Of a stretch of 64,000 nucleotides of DNA, positions 12,439 to 23,822 are shown piece by piece. Origin of the DNA: Trichobilharzia szidati (taxonomy: Eukaryota; Platyhelminthes; Trematoda; Strigeidida; Schistosomatidae); contig OX235271.1 of assembly GCA_944472155.2 (NCBI GenBank), positions 20,591,710-20,655,709 of the forward strand, in the 5' to 3' direction. The notes under the pieces are model-generated. The model was not told where the DNA came from. It saw nothing but the letters and a program-made list of their open reading frames with translations, and made no database searches. Position numbers and translations under genes: made by a program. Every line of letters begins with the position of its first letter. Position 1 is the stretch's first letter.

Positions 12439-12450
12439 GGTTTGGACATA
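12439..12450 (+). pseudogene. Dead micro-exon remnant
   Basis: An acceptor 'tttaacag' is followed by GGTTTGGACATA, and the 70 bp before it match the intron before the live exon at 13443. No donor follows: the sequence runs into 'aacaaattgatgaatactgac', which recurs at 15325, 22827 and 27316 as plain intron. A recombination between modules seems to have replaced the donor. It suggests the ancestral module carried a pair of exons. Confidence 0.5.
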
Positions 12451-12821
12451 AACAAATTGATGAATACTGACATGAATAAATGGAAAGAATAAATCAAATT
12501 AACTAGGCAGATACAACATAAACAGGCATCAGAGTGGGGAATTTTAAATATGTTGAATATGAGGATACAGATAAGGTGTGAAATAACATTCACCACATGC
12601 TGAGTAAACTCAAACTGTGCCTTTCCAAATAAATCAGGTAGGCATAACTCTCAGTGGCCATAAGGGAACACCTGATTTCTCAGTAGATTGTAATGCAAGC
12701 GATTTGTGGAAGTCAGTTCGATGGAGATCAGAATTGAAATGAACCAACCACACAGTGTTAGCAGAAACCAGTGTTGCGCTGCACAGTCAGCATACTGTCA
12801 GACGTGCTTGTAATCACTACT

Positions 12822-13038
12822 AGGTTGTCGTGTCCTTCTCAAACCCAGACGTCACCTCCTGCAGTCGAGAATTAAGGCTTCTGTCTTCTTTCCTCTTCAA
12901 TCTCTCGTCCATCTTGTCAGTAGACAACCACGCACATCAATCACAGATAGAAGCAATCATCACAAAGACTCTGAGGATGGTACTGGTTTCTGAACAGAGT
13001 GTTTCAATTCAATTCACCATTCGTAAATGAAATTCAAT
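12822..13038 (+). repeat. Invariant intronic block, copy 1
   Basis: First of five copies of a roughly 217-bp segment (others at 15694, 18470, 22960 and 27449). It contains an open 66-codon frame (12830-13030) that translates identically in all five. The earlier half-module at about 12000-12120 has only the final part. I regard the frame as fortuitous, since it sits in introns and has no known motif. Confidence 0.85.
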
Positions 13039-13266
13039 GCGTGTACAGAACCGATCTGGATAGGCACAACAAATTATGAAAACGTTGTGCAATGACACAA
13101 ACTAGTATTGTGAAGAAGTGATATTCGGTGTATGGTTATGTCCTCACAGAGAAAGAATGAACGGGCAAGTGATTTGTTATGTTTCCAATGTATTGACATA
13201 AATACGCAGTTGTTTAATTCAAATCACTTACAAATATCTTCACTACTAATTGTACTGTATTTACAG

Positions 13267-13278
13267 GGTATAACGATA
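13267..13278 (+). CDS. MEG micro-exon 3 (12 nt)
   Basis: GGTATAACGATA is bounded by 'tatttacag' and GTAAGTATC, both close to consensus. In phase it gives RYND. It occupies the same place in its module as micro-exon 2 does in the preceding module, so the two are probably duplicates. Confidence 0.7.
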
Positions 13279-13442
13279 GTAAGTATCATTGATGAATGTA
13301 TTCTTTTTGTTATAAAGTCACATAGTAGAATTTGGAAGAATATAAGTGTCAGCATTATGAAGATTTGACACGCATAACTACGCAGTTGTTTATTTGAAAT
13401 TTCTTTGAAATATCTTTTTTTTTATTTAAAATATTTTAACAG

Positions 13443-13454
13443 GGTTGGAACCGT
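13443..13454 (+). CDS. MEG micro-exon 4 (12 nt)
   Basis: GGTTGGAACCGT lies between 'attttaacag' and GTAAGTTTT, giving RLEP plus a T that starts the next codon. The intron before it is only 164 nt, by far the shortest here. The alternative donor two bases upstream (GTGTAAGT) would break the frame, so the downstream GTAAGT is preferred. Confidence 0.65.
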
Positions 13455-13669
13455 GTAAGTTTTTAGTTCTGTAAACGTTTTGTATTATATAATTTTTCAC
13501 AGTAGGATTTGGAAATATATAATTATCCGCATGATGAGGATTTGACACTCCAGTTAATGCCTCTTGATGTCTGAACATGGATTCGACTGATTTATTTTCA
13601 ACAAAGTTATTGTGGATAACAACCGATATATTGCGGATTAAATGATGGGTGAATTTTTGTGCGTTGTTA

Positions 13670-13835
13670 GTACTGTGGTTAAGATTCTAGGCGACCATTC
13701 ACATGCTGCTGGGGTTTTTCTGCTGTCGACGCACACTTTGTATCTATCATCGCTCTGCTAAATTTGCACCACCGATATCATATACTGGAATTTCCATACA
13801 TATACCAAAAATACTGTGCGGTTTCTATCTATAAT
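13670..13835 (+). repeat. Degenerate SINE-like repeat in a MEG intron
   Basis: The stretch 'tcgacgca...ctgctaaattt...tatca.atgctg...aaaa.actgtg' parallels 51505-51600, where it follows a tRNA-like head. A vestigial tRNA-like segment may precede it here ('gtactgtggttaag' and a degraded B-box). Old copy. Confidence 0.45.
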
Positions 13836-14079
13836 CAAATTAATCAGTATCTTCATGCAATGACAAATATACAGCTGATAAAATGAATATTCCTAGGATG
13901 AACGTTTATGCACATTTTTCAACATGAAAATAAATAATTTTGATGAAGCAATATGAAGTCATAATATGCCTGTATCGTATAATTATTTTTGCGCGACTCA
14001 TACCGAAGTATCTGATAACCACGGACTTTTCATAGGAATATATTTGTTATTTTTATAAAGTGTGAAGTGTTAATGAAAT

Positions 14080-14190
14080 AGATTCAGGTCAAGTTGAAAC
14101 GACATATTCAATGTCAAAATTACAATAAAATCCACTTAATCAAATAGCAAAGGTTATAGTACATCTGCTATGGTATCAAAACCAAAAATT
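14080..14190 (+). mobile_element. Small PLE-derived fragment
   Basis: Shares 'aatcaaatarcaaaggt', 'tagtacatctg' and 'tatggtatcaaaac' with 59740-59795, which lies within the PLE ORF on the opposite strand at 58.7-59.9 kb. It is an intronic fossil of that lineage. Confidence 0.55.
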
Positions 14191-14264
14191 TACGAAAAAT
14201 TTAAAAAATTTGATGACGAATTGCATTTAAACGCCGACAAGTGGTGTAAACTCTCTAAATGCTA

Positions 14265-14905
14265 GTACTTACTTTTACTTTACTTCGGCTATCTCCTACG
14301 GAAGGATGAGCCGGCTTCATGAACTTCTCAAATCATCGCTACCCAGGCGCAGCGATCTGATGAAGAGAGTTTACGAAGTTTCATGGGAATTTGGTACGAG
14401 TGATGTCCCCAGAACCACTCGGCCTTTTGTTTGAGAGTGCAGCTCCAGCCTTTACACAACCAAGTGTGACCTACAAGGCAGTAGGAGTGGAGTAGGGAGT
14501 CCACTATCCATTGTCAGCCGGTGACCGGAGTTCGGTTCATACGCCTTTTTGAATGGGGCCAGACATCCAACAAGCCCTTCGTCCATACGTCTGCCGGTGA
14601 GATCCAGTGAGCTACATACGCCAGTCGTTGGAGGTTTGGAATCAGGGTTTAGCCATCTCCCCTAGACTGTCATCCAATGGACAGTCAACCCGGTGAAGAG
14701 CGCCGGGCATCCGCTTTCGCCCTCTCACTTTGGTGAAAAACACCTCCGCCACGTGAAGGCAGTGAATAGGACTTCCTCAGGAGAGGCTATGTAAGACGCC
14801 CGGTCATATGGGAGCATTTCAAGAGGTGTGCGGAGGGGTGGCCAACCCGCAGCGCAAGGCACCCACCCCCGACCATCCTGAGGCTTTGGAGGCCTAGTGT
14901 TTACA
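14265..14905. repeat. GC-rich segment, probable repeat of unknown class
   Basis: About 640 bp of clearly higher GC than the surrounding introns, with sharp edges and CpG-containing sequence. No long ORF, tRNA box or known protein motif is visible. Its composition suggests an inserted element, perhaps a retroelement untranslated region or a non-autonomous element, but I cannot name it. Confidence 0.4.
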
Positions 14906-15693
14906 CAAAATTAAAGATACGCCGCAAACATGGTTTACTGGGCATCACTGTTGATTTTACCATAAATATGTCCTTTTCACTTAAAATAAGTCTATATTCT
15001 CACATAGAAACTCTTCATTAAATTCATAAATATTCCAATGAAAAATGCATTTGTCATGGAATTGTTCGAAAAGAGTTCCATAGAATATTGAAATACACAA
15101 AATAATAATATTGTAGAATTGATATATATTTCAAAATATATAACAAACAAATGCTATTGAATTAAAAATGATTTCATGTTGAAAATAAGTCAATAAATAT
15201 TTTCATCCCAATGCATGAAGTATCAAAGTCAGTTCTCTCGAAATGTGTTGACTAAATACATATTATAAAATTACGGAGAGTCAGGATACACTCAAGACAA
15301 AATGTTTCAACCGAAGTGACATAAAAAAATTGATGAATACTGACATAAAATGTGGAAAGAATAAATCAAATTAACTACGCAGATACAACATAAACAGGCA
15401 TCAGAGTGGGGAATTTTAAATATGTTGAACATGAGGATACAGATAAGGTGTGAAATAACATTCACCACATGCTGAGTAAACTCAAACTGTGCCTTTCCAA
15501 ATAAATCGGGTAGGCGTAACTCTCAGTGGCCATAAGGGAACAACTGATTTCTCAGTAGATTGTAATGCAAGCGATTTGTGGAAGTCAGTTCGATGGAGAT
15601 CAGAATTGAAATGAACCAACCAAACAGTGTTAGCAGAAATCAGTGTTGCGCTGCACAGTCAGCATACTGTCAGACGTGGTTGTAATCACTCCT

Positions 15694-15910
15694 AGGTTGT
15701 CGTGTCCTTCTCAAACCCAGACGTCACCTCCTGCAGTCGAGAATTAAGGCTTCTGTCTTCTTTCCTCTTCAATCTCTCGTCCATCTTGTCAGTAGACAAC
15801 CACGCACATCAATCACAGATAGAAGCAATCATCACAAAGACTCTGAGGATGGTACTGGTTTCTGAACAGAGTGTTTCAATTCAATTCACCATTCGTAAAT
15901 GAAATTCAAT
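15694..15910 (+). repeat. Invariant intronic block, copy 2
   Basis: Second copy (66-codon frame 15702-15902). Its flanks differ from copy 1 by scattered substitutions, for example 'tctgcatagg' against 'tctggatagg' downstream, while the block itself appears identical. Confidence 0.85.
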
Positions 15911-16134
15911 ACGTGTACAGAACCGATCTGCATAGGCACAACATATTATGAAAACGTTGTGCAATGACACAAACTAGTATTGTGAAGAAGTGATATTCGG
16001 TGTATGGTTATGTCCTCACAGAGAAAGAATGAACGGGCAAGTGATTTGTTATGTTTCCAATGTATTTACATAAATACGCAGTTATTTAATTCAAATCACT
16101 TACAAATATCTTCATTACAATTTTGTTTCAATAG

Positions 16135-16149
16135 CCGAGACAAGATTTA
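16135..16149 (+). CDS. MEG micro-exon 5 (15 nt)
   Basis: CCGAGACAAGATTTA lies between 'tttcaatag' and GTGAGTGTC. With the T left by micro-exon 4 it reads SETRF and returns the frame to an A at the boundary. It is the only 15-nt exon, but occupies the standard exon slot of its module. Confidence 0.65.
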
Positions 16150-16439
16150 GTGAGTGTCACTGATAAAAGCATTTTGTTCATTATAAATTACACAGTAGAA
16201 TTTGCAATAGATATAATTAACAGCATGATGAAGATTTGACACTTCAGGTATTGCCTCATGGAGTCTGAACATGGATCCGACTAATTTATTTCAACAAAGT
16301 TATTGTGGATAACAACCGATAAACCGCTGGTGCGATTATGAGTAAACAAGTATCACCATGCAATGACAAATATACAGCTAATAAAATGAAAATACACAGG
16401 ATGAATTTTTGTGCACATTTTTCAACATATGCATTCATA

Positions 16440-18300
16440 ATTTTTATTATTGTATTATTGTTCCTTTGGGTTCCTAGTGGAACATAGTGATTTAACCACA
16501 CCTCTCCACTTGTTTCTCTCTTCTGCTCTAGTTTCCACCTGCATCCATGTTACTCCATACTGTTTCAGCTCCTCTTCACACGATCTCCTCCATGTCACCA
16601 TAGGACGTCCCACTCGCCGCTTCATTTTCGGGTTCCACTCGACCACTGGCCTGACTCACGATGTCACCCAGCGGCCTCCTCAGCGGGTGTACAATCCATC
16701 TCCACTTTCTCCTGCACATTTGTTGAGCGATTGGTTCCTGTTTCGTTTGTTCCCATAGCTTCTTGTTGGTGATTCTGTCCGGCCATCTGATCTTGAGTAC
16801 AGAACGAAGACAGCTTTTGATAAAGGTCTGCAACATGTTGGAAATATTCTTCTGACCCGCCAAGTTTCTGATCGGTATAGAAGAACTGACTGACTTGACG
16901 TTTGTATTGAAAGTCCGAATTTTGTTGTTTATGCAGGCTGAGTGAGTGACGAAGATCTCCGGATTGGTTTCAGGTTGATGAATGTGTTTCTCGCCTTCTC
17001 GATTCTCGCTCGATTTGACATCCTCGTCCGTTCCTCCTGTAGTTGAGACAATGCTCCCTAGATAAGTGAAAGAAGTAACCTCTTTCAAATCCCTTCCGTT
17101 GATTGTGATCGGCGCTGGATGTTGCTGTTGTTGTTGTTGTTAAGTCTTCGATTTTGTGTGACAGCAAACATAAATCATCCACGCGCGAAATCCAGGTCTT
17201 CTAGGTTCTTCACGTCGGTCCAGGATATCCCTGTCCTCTCGTTTCCCACTGTCTGATGCATAATCCAGTCCACCACAATTAGGAATATCATTGGTGATAA
17301 TAAGCACCCTTGTCTGACTCCTGTGTTTACTCCAAACGCCTCGCCGAGTTTTCTGTTGTGGATCACTTGACATGTGCCGTTGTCGTATAGCTGTTGAATA
17401 AGGTTGATGAATATTTGGGTACGCCGTAGTACTCGAGTAGTTTCCAAATTACTTCGCGGTCAACGCTGTCGAAGGCCTTCTCAAAGTCTATAAAGTTGAG
17501 GTAGAGGTTTGATTGCCATTCCATGCTTTGTTCTGTGATGATGATGCGTATAGTTGCAATTTGGTCAGAACATGATTTGCCTTTCGTGAATCCAGCTTGT
17601 TCTGGTGGGGCTGGTGGAGTTCTGTATCCAGTGCGTCCTTTATTCTCTCCAGGATGATGCGACACAGGATTTTACTTGGCATCGACAGGAGCATGATTTC
17701 TCGCCAGTTCTTGCAGACTCCTAGGTCGTCCTTCTTTGGTAGTTTCACGAGGTAACCTTTCCTTCAGTCAGTAGGAACCTTTCCCTCTTTCCAGACCTTT
17801 CGCAATAATGGAGTCAGCATGTCTGCTGTCGTTTCTGGGTCCGCTTTCAGTGCTTCAAGGGGTATTCCATCTGGTCCAGCTGCTTTTCCAGCTTTCAGAA
17901 GCTTGATTGCATTCAAGACTTCAGCTTTCATTGGAGGATCGGTGTCAACTTGCAGTTGTGTACGTGCTGTTGTTGGTATTTCTGGACGAGTTGCAGGTGG
18001 TGGTCTGTTCAAGAGTCCTTTGAAGTGGTCCGCCCATTGTTTAATCTGTCTTTCTTGCTTGGTAGTTTGGTCCACTTGGCTGTCTTTTATAGGTTTCACT
18101 TGTGTTGGTCTCTTCCCGGATAGAGAATTGGTTATCTAGTATAATGTCCTCAGAACCATTTCGCCTGTCACCTTCTCAGCTTCAGAGGACAGGCTGTCGT
18201 AGAAATGAAAATTCTATTACCTGGAACTCTTCTTCACTTCATTGGTCAGTGCTGTGTAACCTGAGCTCAGCGACTCTTTCTCTAGTCCCTCCTTAACTCA
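16440..18300 (-). mobile_element. RTE-clade retrotransposon inserted in a MEG intron
   Basis: 5'-truncated element on the minus strand. In order from its 5' side come a linker with DGIPLEALKADPETT (17764-18099), LPKKDDLGVCKNWREIMLLSMPSK (17488-17748), the fingers/palm with FIDFEKAFDSVDREVIW (17363-17665), GVRQGCLLSPMIFLIVVDWIM (17175-17447), and the C-terminal segment with GRPMVTWRRSCEEEL and LCSTRNPKEQ (16455-16646). The 3' end has a short AAT-type tail near 16440-16460. It is broken by frameshifts at several points. The catalytic FADD region reads DFARG then stop, from a small insertion. The copy at 53.5-55.4 kb shares these breaks. Known for the family: RTE ORF2 encodes endonuclease plus reverse transcriptase. 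Confidence 0.88.
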
Positions 18301-18469
18301 TTTATTTATCTTGAAAATAAGTCAAAATGTGCCTCAATCCCAAAGGATGTAGTATCAAAGTCAGTTCGCTGGAGACCAGAATTCAAATGAGCAAAACACA
18401 GAGTGTTAGGAGAAATCAGTGTTGCGCTGCACAGTCAGCATACTGTCAGACGTGGTTGTAATCACTCCT

Positions 18470-18686
18470 AGGTTGTCGTGTCCTTCTCAAACCCAGACGT
18501 CACCTCCTGCAGTCGAGAATTAAGGCTTCTGTCTTCTTTCCTCTTCAATCTCTCGTCCATCTTGTCAGTAGACAACCACGCACATCAATCACAGATAGAA
18601 GCAATCATCACAAAGACTCTGAGGATGGTACTGGTTTCTGAACAGAGTGTTTCAATTCAATTCACCATTCGTAAATGAAATTCAAT
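18470..18686 (+). repeat. Invariant intronic block, copy 3
   Basis: Third copy (66-codon frame 18478-18678). It begins about 170 bp after the 5' truncation point of the RTE insertion, with only a short remnant of module between them. Confidence 0.85.
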
Positions 18687-18913
18687 ACGTGTACAGAACC
18701 GATCTGCATAGGCACAACAAATTATGAAAACGTTGTGCAATGACACAAACTAGTATTGTGAAGAAGTGATATTCGGTGTATGGTTATGTCCTCACAGAGA
18801 AAGAATGAACGGGCAAGTGATTTGTTATGTTTCCAATGTATTTACATAAATACGCAGTTGTTTAATTCAAATCACTTACAAATATCTTCATTATTATTTT
18901 GATTTGAAAAAAG

Positions 18914-18925
18914 GGAAACACCATA
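18914..18925 (+). CDS. MEG micro-exon 6 (12 nt)
   Basis: GGAAACACCATA is followed by GTGAGTGTCC and preceded by an A-rich acceptor ending 'gaaaaaag'. In phase it gives RKHH. The acceptor is weak, lacking a clear polypyrimidine tract. It is the counterpart of micro-exon 7 in the next 4.49-kb unit. Confidence 0.6.
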
Positions 18926-19333
18926 GTGAGTGTCCCTGATGAAAATATTTATTTGACTTTCAAATTCATTGTTCTCTGTTCAGTGACTAAATTTGCTTTC
19001 AACAACTTCATATTCATGCCTTACCGTCGTGTTTATATTTCTGAAAGTTTTATTAAGTTGCACTAAATAATTGCTCTGGCAATATAATCATATGTGATAA
19101 GAATTACGATAATTAAAATGTTTAAAGCTGTAGTGCTGAGGTGGATAAATTACAAAATTATTATAGATTGTTTTATAAGTGAATTGAAATCAGAAATGTT
19201 TTTCAAATGTCAAGTGTTGTCTGAACATTTTAAAAATTTAGGAGTGCGATTGCGATAAGAATGAAGATGTGAAGTGAAGTGGAAAGAATTCAAGTGGTAA
19301 AATAAAATAAAGTAAAAACTAGAAAGAACATTA

Positions 19334-20095
19334 CTATGACCAAGGTAAAGAAAAGGGTTTGACTAAACGTTTTTGAACATATAATTTAGGTTTCTGTTCA
19401 TGTATAGCTAAGGCTTCGGCTATGCATAAGTGAAGAAAACGTAAACCCTTGGATCGATTCGATTTTGCCATGTAGATGACTTTGAAAGATGAATCACGTG
19501 GGGCTAAATGACCTGACTCTAACAGGTGATCACAGATAGACGACTTCGGAGTTCTACGTTCGCCTTTCACTAACCAGACTGGATAGTGTTCAGCTACACG
19601 TTTTCGGAGATTACGCTTACAACGTCCAATATAAACAGCTCGACAAGAGCAGGTAAAAGAGTAAATACACATGGATGTGGACAAAAGCGGTAATCCATCC
19701 TTGACGCATTGTCTAATCATATTTCGGCTGGTAAAAACTAGTTGCAAGTCAGCTGCAGGAAAAGTACGTTTAATACATTTAGATAAACGATTTTTAATCA
19801 ATTCCGAAATGGTGTCACCTTTGAATGCCAGACTCATAAACAGTTTTTTCTTTGGCACTGTAATTTGTCTAGCGGCGGGTTCTTTCTTGATGTTACGTTC
19901 GATAAACCTTGTAGGATAACCATTGTTAAGGAGATTTGATCGAAGGTTATTTAGTTCACTATCGATTGTCTCTGCAGAGCAGATTTTACGAATTCTAGAG
20001 CATAAGGAATGAATAAGATTTCTCTTTCTCCCTAACGGTACACAAGTGTTAAATTTAGTGTACTGCCCAGTGAATGTTTTCTTAAGAGCGTGCAA
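19334..20095 (-). pseudogene. PLE C-terminal segment with GIY-YIG endonuclease
   Basis: 253 residues. The N-terminal part is the end of the RT-thumb/linker (NTCVPLGRKRNLIHSLCSRI, then NNGYPTRFIERNIKKEP and VPKKKLFMSLAFKGDTISEL). A cysteine-flanked GIY-YIG core follows (SMCIYSFTCSCRAVYIGRCKRNLRKR, about residues 140-170), then HLLESGHLAPRDSSFKVIY and EALAIHEQKPKLYVQKR. The GIY-YIG nuclease is thought to nick target DNA. The catalytic arginine of the YIGRxxxxLxxR stretch is present. The frame is open here, but the upstream RT part is in other frames, so no full protein can be made. Confidence 0.85.
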
Positions 20096-20304
20096 TTCTC
20101 TCCTCTATCTAGCTTAACATCGAGGGAGTGAAATTAGGAATTCGACTCTTCTTCGACCATGAAAAGCAAAGATGGTTGAGAACCATTAAATATTCCAAGA
20201 AGTTCGGCAGTTGAAGAGTTTTCGTCACATACAATGAAAGTGTCATTTATATATCTTTTATACATAAACAAACTATCGATGGTTTCCTTTAGTGGGCCAT
20301 TCTC

Positions 20305-20916
20305 TTAGCTAGCCATGGAGACGTCCGCTAAGAGCGGTCCTAAAGGAGACCCCATTGCGACTCCATCCCTTTGATTGTAGATGACATCATTAAATCTAAA
20401 TTGCACATTCAGTGTGCATCTCAAAAATAGTTGTTTAAGATATTCAGTTGGTAAGCCAATGTTCATGCTATTTGAATCAATATACTCGCATAGATAGCAG
20501 ATAGTGTCTACTAGTGGTACATTTGTGAACAATGAACAAACATCTAGCGAAAGCATATGTTTACGAGACACATTAATTTCATCAACACAACTGACATAGT
20601 CAAAAGTGTCGGAAAGACTATGTTTACATAGATTTAATCTCACTGGTTCCAGAATTTCCGCAAGCCATTTAGCGGTAGGGTGATACGGTGAATTCAGCAT
20701 ATCCAATACAGGTCGCAGAGGAAAATCATCTTTGTGCACCTTTGGAAGACCATATAAACGAGGGATAGTGTAACCAGATGGTTTAAGCTGTTCAAACATA
20801 TATGGAGTAATGATGCATTCTTGCTTCAATTTTGTCAAAGTTTTTGATAATTCCTTCTCAATATTCTCTGTCTTGCCTTTTTGATCAGGTGATTTTTTGA
20901 AATTTTTCTTCATCAC
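20305..20916 (-). pseudogene. PLE reverse transcriptase fragment (foldback A)
   Basis: 203 residues containing YGLPKVHKDDFPLRPVLDML (RT motifs before the palm), LSLDVCSLFTNVPLVDTI and DGVAMGSPLGPLLADV. These are PLE reverse-transcriptase landmarks; the first aspartate of the palm lies in LSLDVCSLF. It stops right after the GSPLGP motif. The next catalytic block, in another frame, reads YIND instead of the expected Y-x-D-D, so the second catalytic aspartate pair is damaged. The same stop and the same YIND occur in foldback B. Confidence 0.85.
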
Positions 20917-21169
20917 TCAGGATGGTACATAATTTATTGACATAGTCACCACGATTAGGAATAACAATACCTGATCCTTTGTCTGGACGAATCAGTATTA
21001 TACTTTTGTTGTTGAGCAGTTCATTAGGCTGTCTTTTGTGTTCTTTTGATAACATTTGTCGTTGTCTGCCTTGCGTTCTTTGGTACTGGTAATAACAATG
21101 AAATAACGCAGATTTAAATTGTTCAACGTCTTCGCTAGACGTTGGACACAAGTCATGTGTGTGATTCAT
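20885..21169 (-). pseudogene. PLE N-terminal fragment (foldback A)
   Basis: 94 residues with NNKSIILIRPDKGSGIVIPN (the 'RPDKG' box that precedes PLE RT motif 1) and ILSDEEKFQ. It overlaps the RT fragment by about 30 bp in another frame, a frameshift relative to a continuous PLE protein. An identical fragment lies at 24672-24956 on the plus strand. Confidence 0.82.
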
Positions 21170-21250
21170 GAGATTTTCAAACTGAACTTTTGTGTCTCAT
21201 TCGTTAACTCTGTACGAAAAAGTAGAGAACTTCAGACCAAGAGATAGGAT

Positions 21251-22018
21251 TTGCATTTGAATATCAGACAAAGATATGTCAGAATAGTTGAAAACGTATT
21301 TCTCTGGCGTATCCGGAAAATTAAAGTAAGAAATCTTATTCATTCCTTATGCTCTAGAATTCGTAAAATCTGCTCTGCAGAGACAATCGATAGTGAACTA
21401 AATAACCTTCGATCAAATCTCCTTAACAATGGTTATCCTACAAGGTTTATCGAACGTAACATCAAGAAAGAACCCGCCGCTAGACAAATTACAGTGCCAA
21501 AGAAAAAACTGTTTATGAGTCTGGCATTCAAAGGTGACACCATTTCGGAATTGATTAAAAATCGTTTATCTAAATGTATTAAACGTACTTTTCCTGCAGC
21601 TGACTTGCAACTAGTTTTTACCAGCCGAAATATGATTAGACAATGCGTCAAGGATGGATTACCGCTTTTGTCCACATCCATGTGTATTTACTCTTTTACC
21701 TGCTCTTGTCGAGCTGTTTATATTGGACGTTGTAAGCGTAATCTCCGAAAACGTGTAGCTGAACACTATCCAGTCTGGTTAGTGAAAGGCGAACGTAGAA
21801 CTCCGAAGTCGTCTATCTGTGATCACCTGTTAGAGTCAGGTCATTTAGCCCCACGTGATTCATCTTTCAAAGTCATCTACATGGCAAAATCGAATCGATC
21901 CAAGGGTTTACGTTTTCTTCACTTATGCATAGCCGAAGCCTTAGCTATACATGAACAGAAACCTAAATTATATGTTCAAAAACGTTTAGTCAAACCCTTT
22001 TCTTTACCTTGGTCATAG
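21251..22018 (+). pseudogene. PLE C-terminal GIY-YIG half, right arm of foldback A
   Basis: 255 residues. After about 30 residues unique to the centre-arm junction (HLNIRQRYVRIVENVFLWRI region) it is identical to the minus-strand frame at 19334-20095, with the same GIY-YIG core. It lacks any RT, so it is only the duplicated arm. Confidence 0.85.
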
Positions 22019-22959
22019 TAATGTTCTTTCTAGTTTTTACTTTATTTTATTTTACCACTTGAATTCTTTCCACTTCACTTCACATCTTCATTCTTATCGC
22101 AATCGCACTCCTAAATTTTTAAAATGTTCAGACAACACTTGACATTTGAAAAACATTTCTGATTTCAATTCACTTATAAAACAATCTATAATAATTTTGT
22201 AATTTATCCACCTCAGCACTACAGCTTTAAACATTTTAATTATCGTAATTCTTATCACATACGATTATATTGCCAGAGCAATTATTTAGTGCAACTTAAT
22301 AAAACTTTCAGAAATATAAACACGACGGTAAAGCATGAATATGAAGTTGTTGAAAACAAGTTTAGTCGCTGAACAAAAAGTGTGTTTTTATTTACAAATA
22401 AATAGGTATTTTTTGTGTATTATAAAGTTTCACATTAGTAGTTGGAATAAATATAATTAACAGCATGATGAAGATTTGACACTGCAAGAAATGCCGAACA
22501 TGGGTCCGACTTATTTATTTTCAACAAAGTTATTGTGGATAACAACCGATAGACTGCTGGTGCGAGTATGAGTAAACAAGTATCACCACGCAATGACAAA
22601 TATACAGCTGATAAAATGAAAATACACAGGATGAACTTTTGTGTACATTTTTCAGCATATTCATATATAATTTTATCATATTCAACATAAGTTAATATAT
22701 ATGAGTTCATCCCAAAGGATGTAGTATCAAAGTCAGTGCTTTCGAAATGTGTTGACCAAATACATATTATAAAATTACGGAGAGTCAGGATACACCCAAG
22801 AGAAAATGTTTCAAGCGACGTGACATAAACAAATTGATGAATACTGACATGAATAAATGGAAAGAATAAATCAAATTAACTAGGCAGATGCAACATAAAC
22901 AGGCATCAGTGTTGCGCTGCACAGTCAGTATACTGTCAGACGTGGTTGTAATCACTCCT

Positions 22960-23176
22960 AGGTTGTCGTGTCCTTCTCAAACCCAGACGTCACCTCCTGC
23001 AGTCGAGAATTAAGGCTTCTGTCTTCTTTCCTCTTCAATCTCTCGTCCATCTTGTCAGTAGACAACCACGCACATCAATCACAGATAGAAGCAATCATCA
23101 CAAAGACTCTGAGGATGGTACTGGTTTCTGAACAGAGTGTTTCAATTCAATTCACCATTCGTAAATGAAATTCAAT
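22960..23176 (+). repeat. Invariant intronic block, copy 4
   Basis: Fourth copy (66-codon frame 22968-23168), identical in translation to the other four. Confidence 0.85.
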
Positions 23177-23402
23177 ACGTGTACAGAACCGATCTGCATA
23201 GGCACAACAAATTATGAAAACCTTGTGCAATGACACAAACTAGTATTGTGAAGAAGTGATATTCGGTGTATGGTTGTGTGTTCACAGAGAAAGAATGAAC
23301 GGGCAAGTGATTTGTTATGTTTCCAATGTATTTACATAAATACGCAGTTGTTTAATTCAAATCACTTACAAATATTTTCCTTATATTTTGATTAAAAAAC
23401 AG

Positions 23403-23414
23403 GGACACACTATA
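23403..23414 (+). CDS. MEG micro-exon 7 (12 nt)
   Basis: GGACACACTATA lies between 'aaaaaacag' and GTGAGTATCC. In phase it gives RTHY. Relative to its duplicate, micro-exon 6, it differs at three of twelve bases, all changing amino acids (K to T, second H to Y), while the flanking intron is much more conserved. Confidence 0.65.
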
Positions 23415-23822
23415 GTGAGTATCCTCGATGATAATATTTTCTTGATTTTTAAATTCATTGTACTCTGTTCAGCGACTAAATATGTTTTCAACGACTTCAT
23501 ATTCATGCTTTACCGTCGTGTTTATATTTCTGAAAGTTTTATTAAGTTGCACTAAATAATTGCTCTGGCAATAAAATCGTATGTGATAAGAATTACGATA
23601 ATTAAAATGTTTAAAGCTGTAGTGCTGAGGTGGATAAATTACAAAATTATTATAGATTGTTTTATAAGTGAATTGAAATCAGAAATGTTTTTCAAATGTC
23701 AAGTGTTGTCTGAACATTTTAAAAATTTAGGAGTGCGATTGCGATAAGAATGAAGATGTGAAGTGAAGTGGAAAGAATTCAAGTGGTAAAATAAAATAAA
23801 GTAAAAACTAGAAAGAACATTA

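Larger units (their letters stand above)
18978..22374. mobile_element. PLE foldback A (1046-bp inverted arms, 1305-bp centre)
   Basis: A 3397-bp block in which 18978-20023 is the reverse complement of 21329-22374. Each arm encodes the C-terminal PLE segment including the GIY-YIG domain, pointing outwards. The centre (20024-21328) carries the rest of one PLE on the minus strand: an N-terminal fragment and the reverse transcriptase. The left arm plus centre therefore forms one minus-strand element, and the right arm is an extra 3' half in the opposite orientation. Penelope elements are known for partial, tandem or inverted copies. Foldback B has exactly the same length with the centre reversed. 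Confidence 0.9.
18418..22907 (+). repeat. 4.49-kb tandem unit, copy 1
   Basis: Runs from the 'cagtgttgcgctgcacagtc' sequence to its recurrence about 4490 bp later. It contains invariant block copy 3, micro-exon 6 and PLE foldback A. Copy 2 (22908-27396) has the same order and nearly the same length (offset 4489), so a micro-exon was duplicated together with its resident transposon. Confidence 0.88.

Noticed and set aside
14390..14420. CTGATGAAGAGAG...CGAAG as a hammerhead
   Set aside because: The second box is GAAG, not GAAA, and no stem II or stem I can be drawn.
19671..19919. An 82-codon frame occurring four times
   Set aside because: Antisense of the PLE C-terminal segment in each of the four foldback arms.
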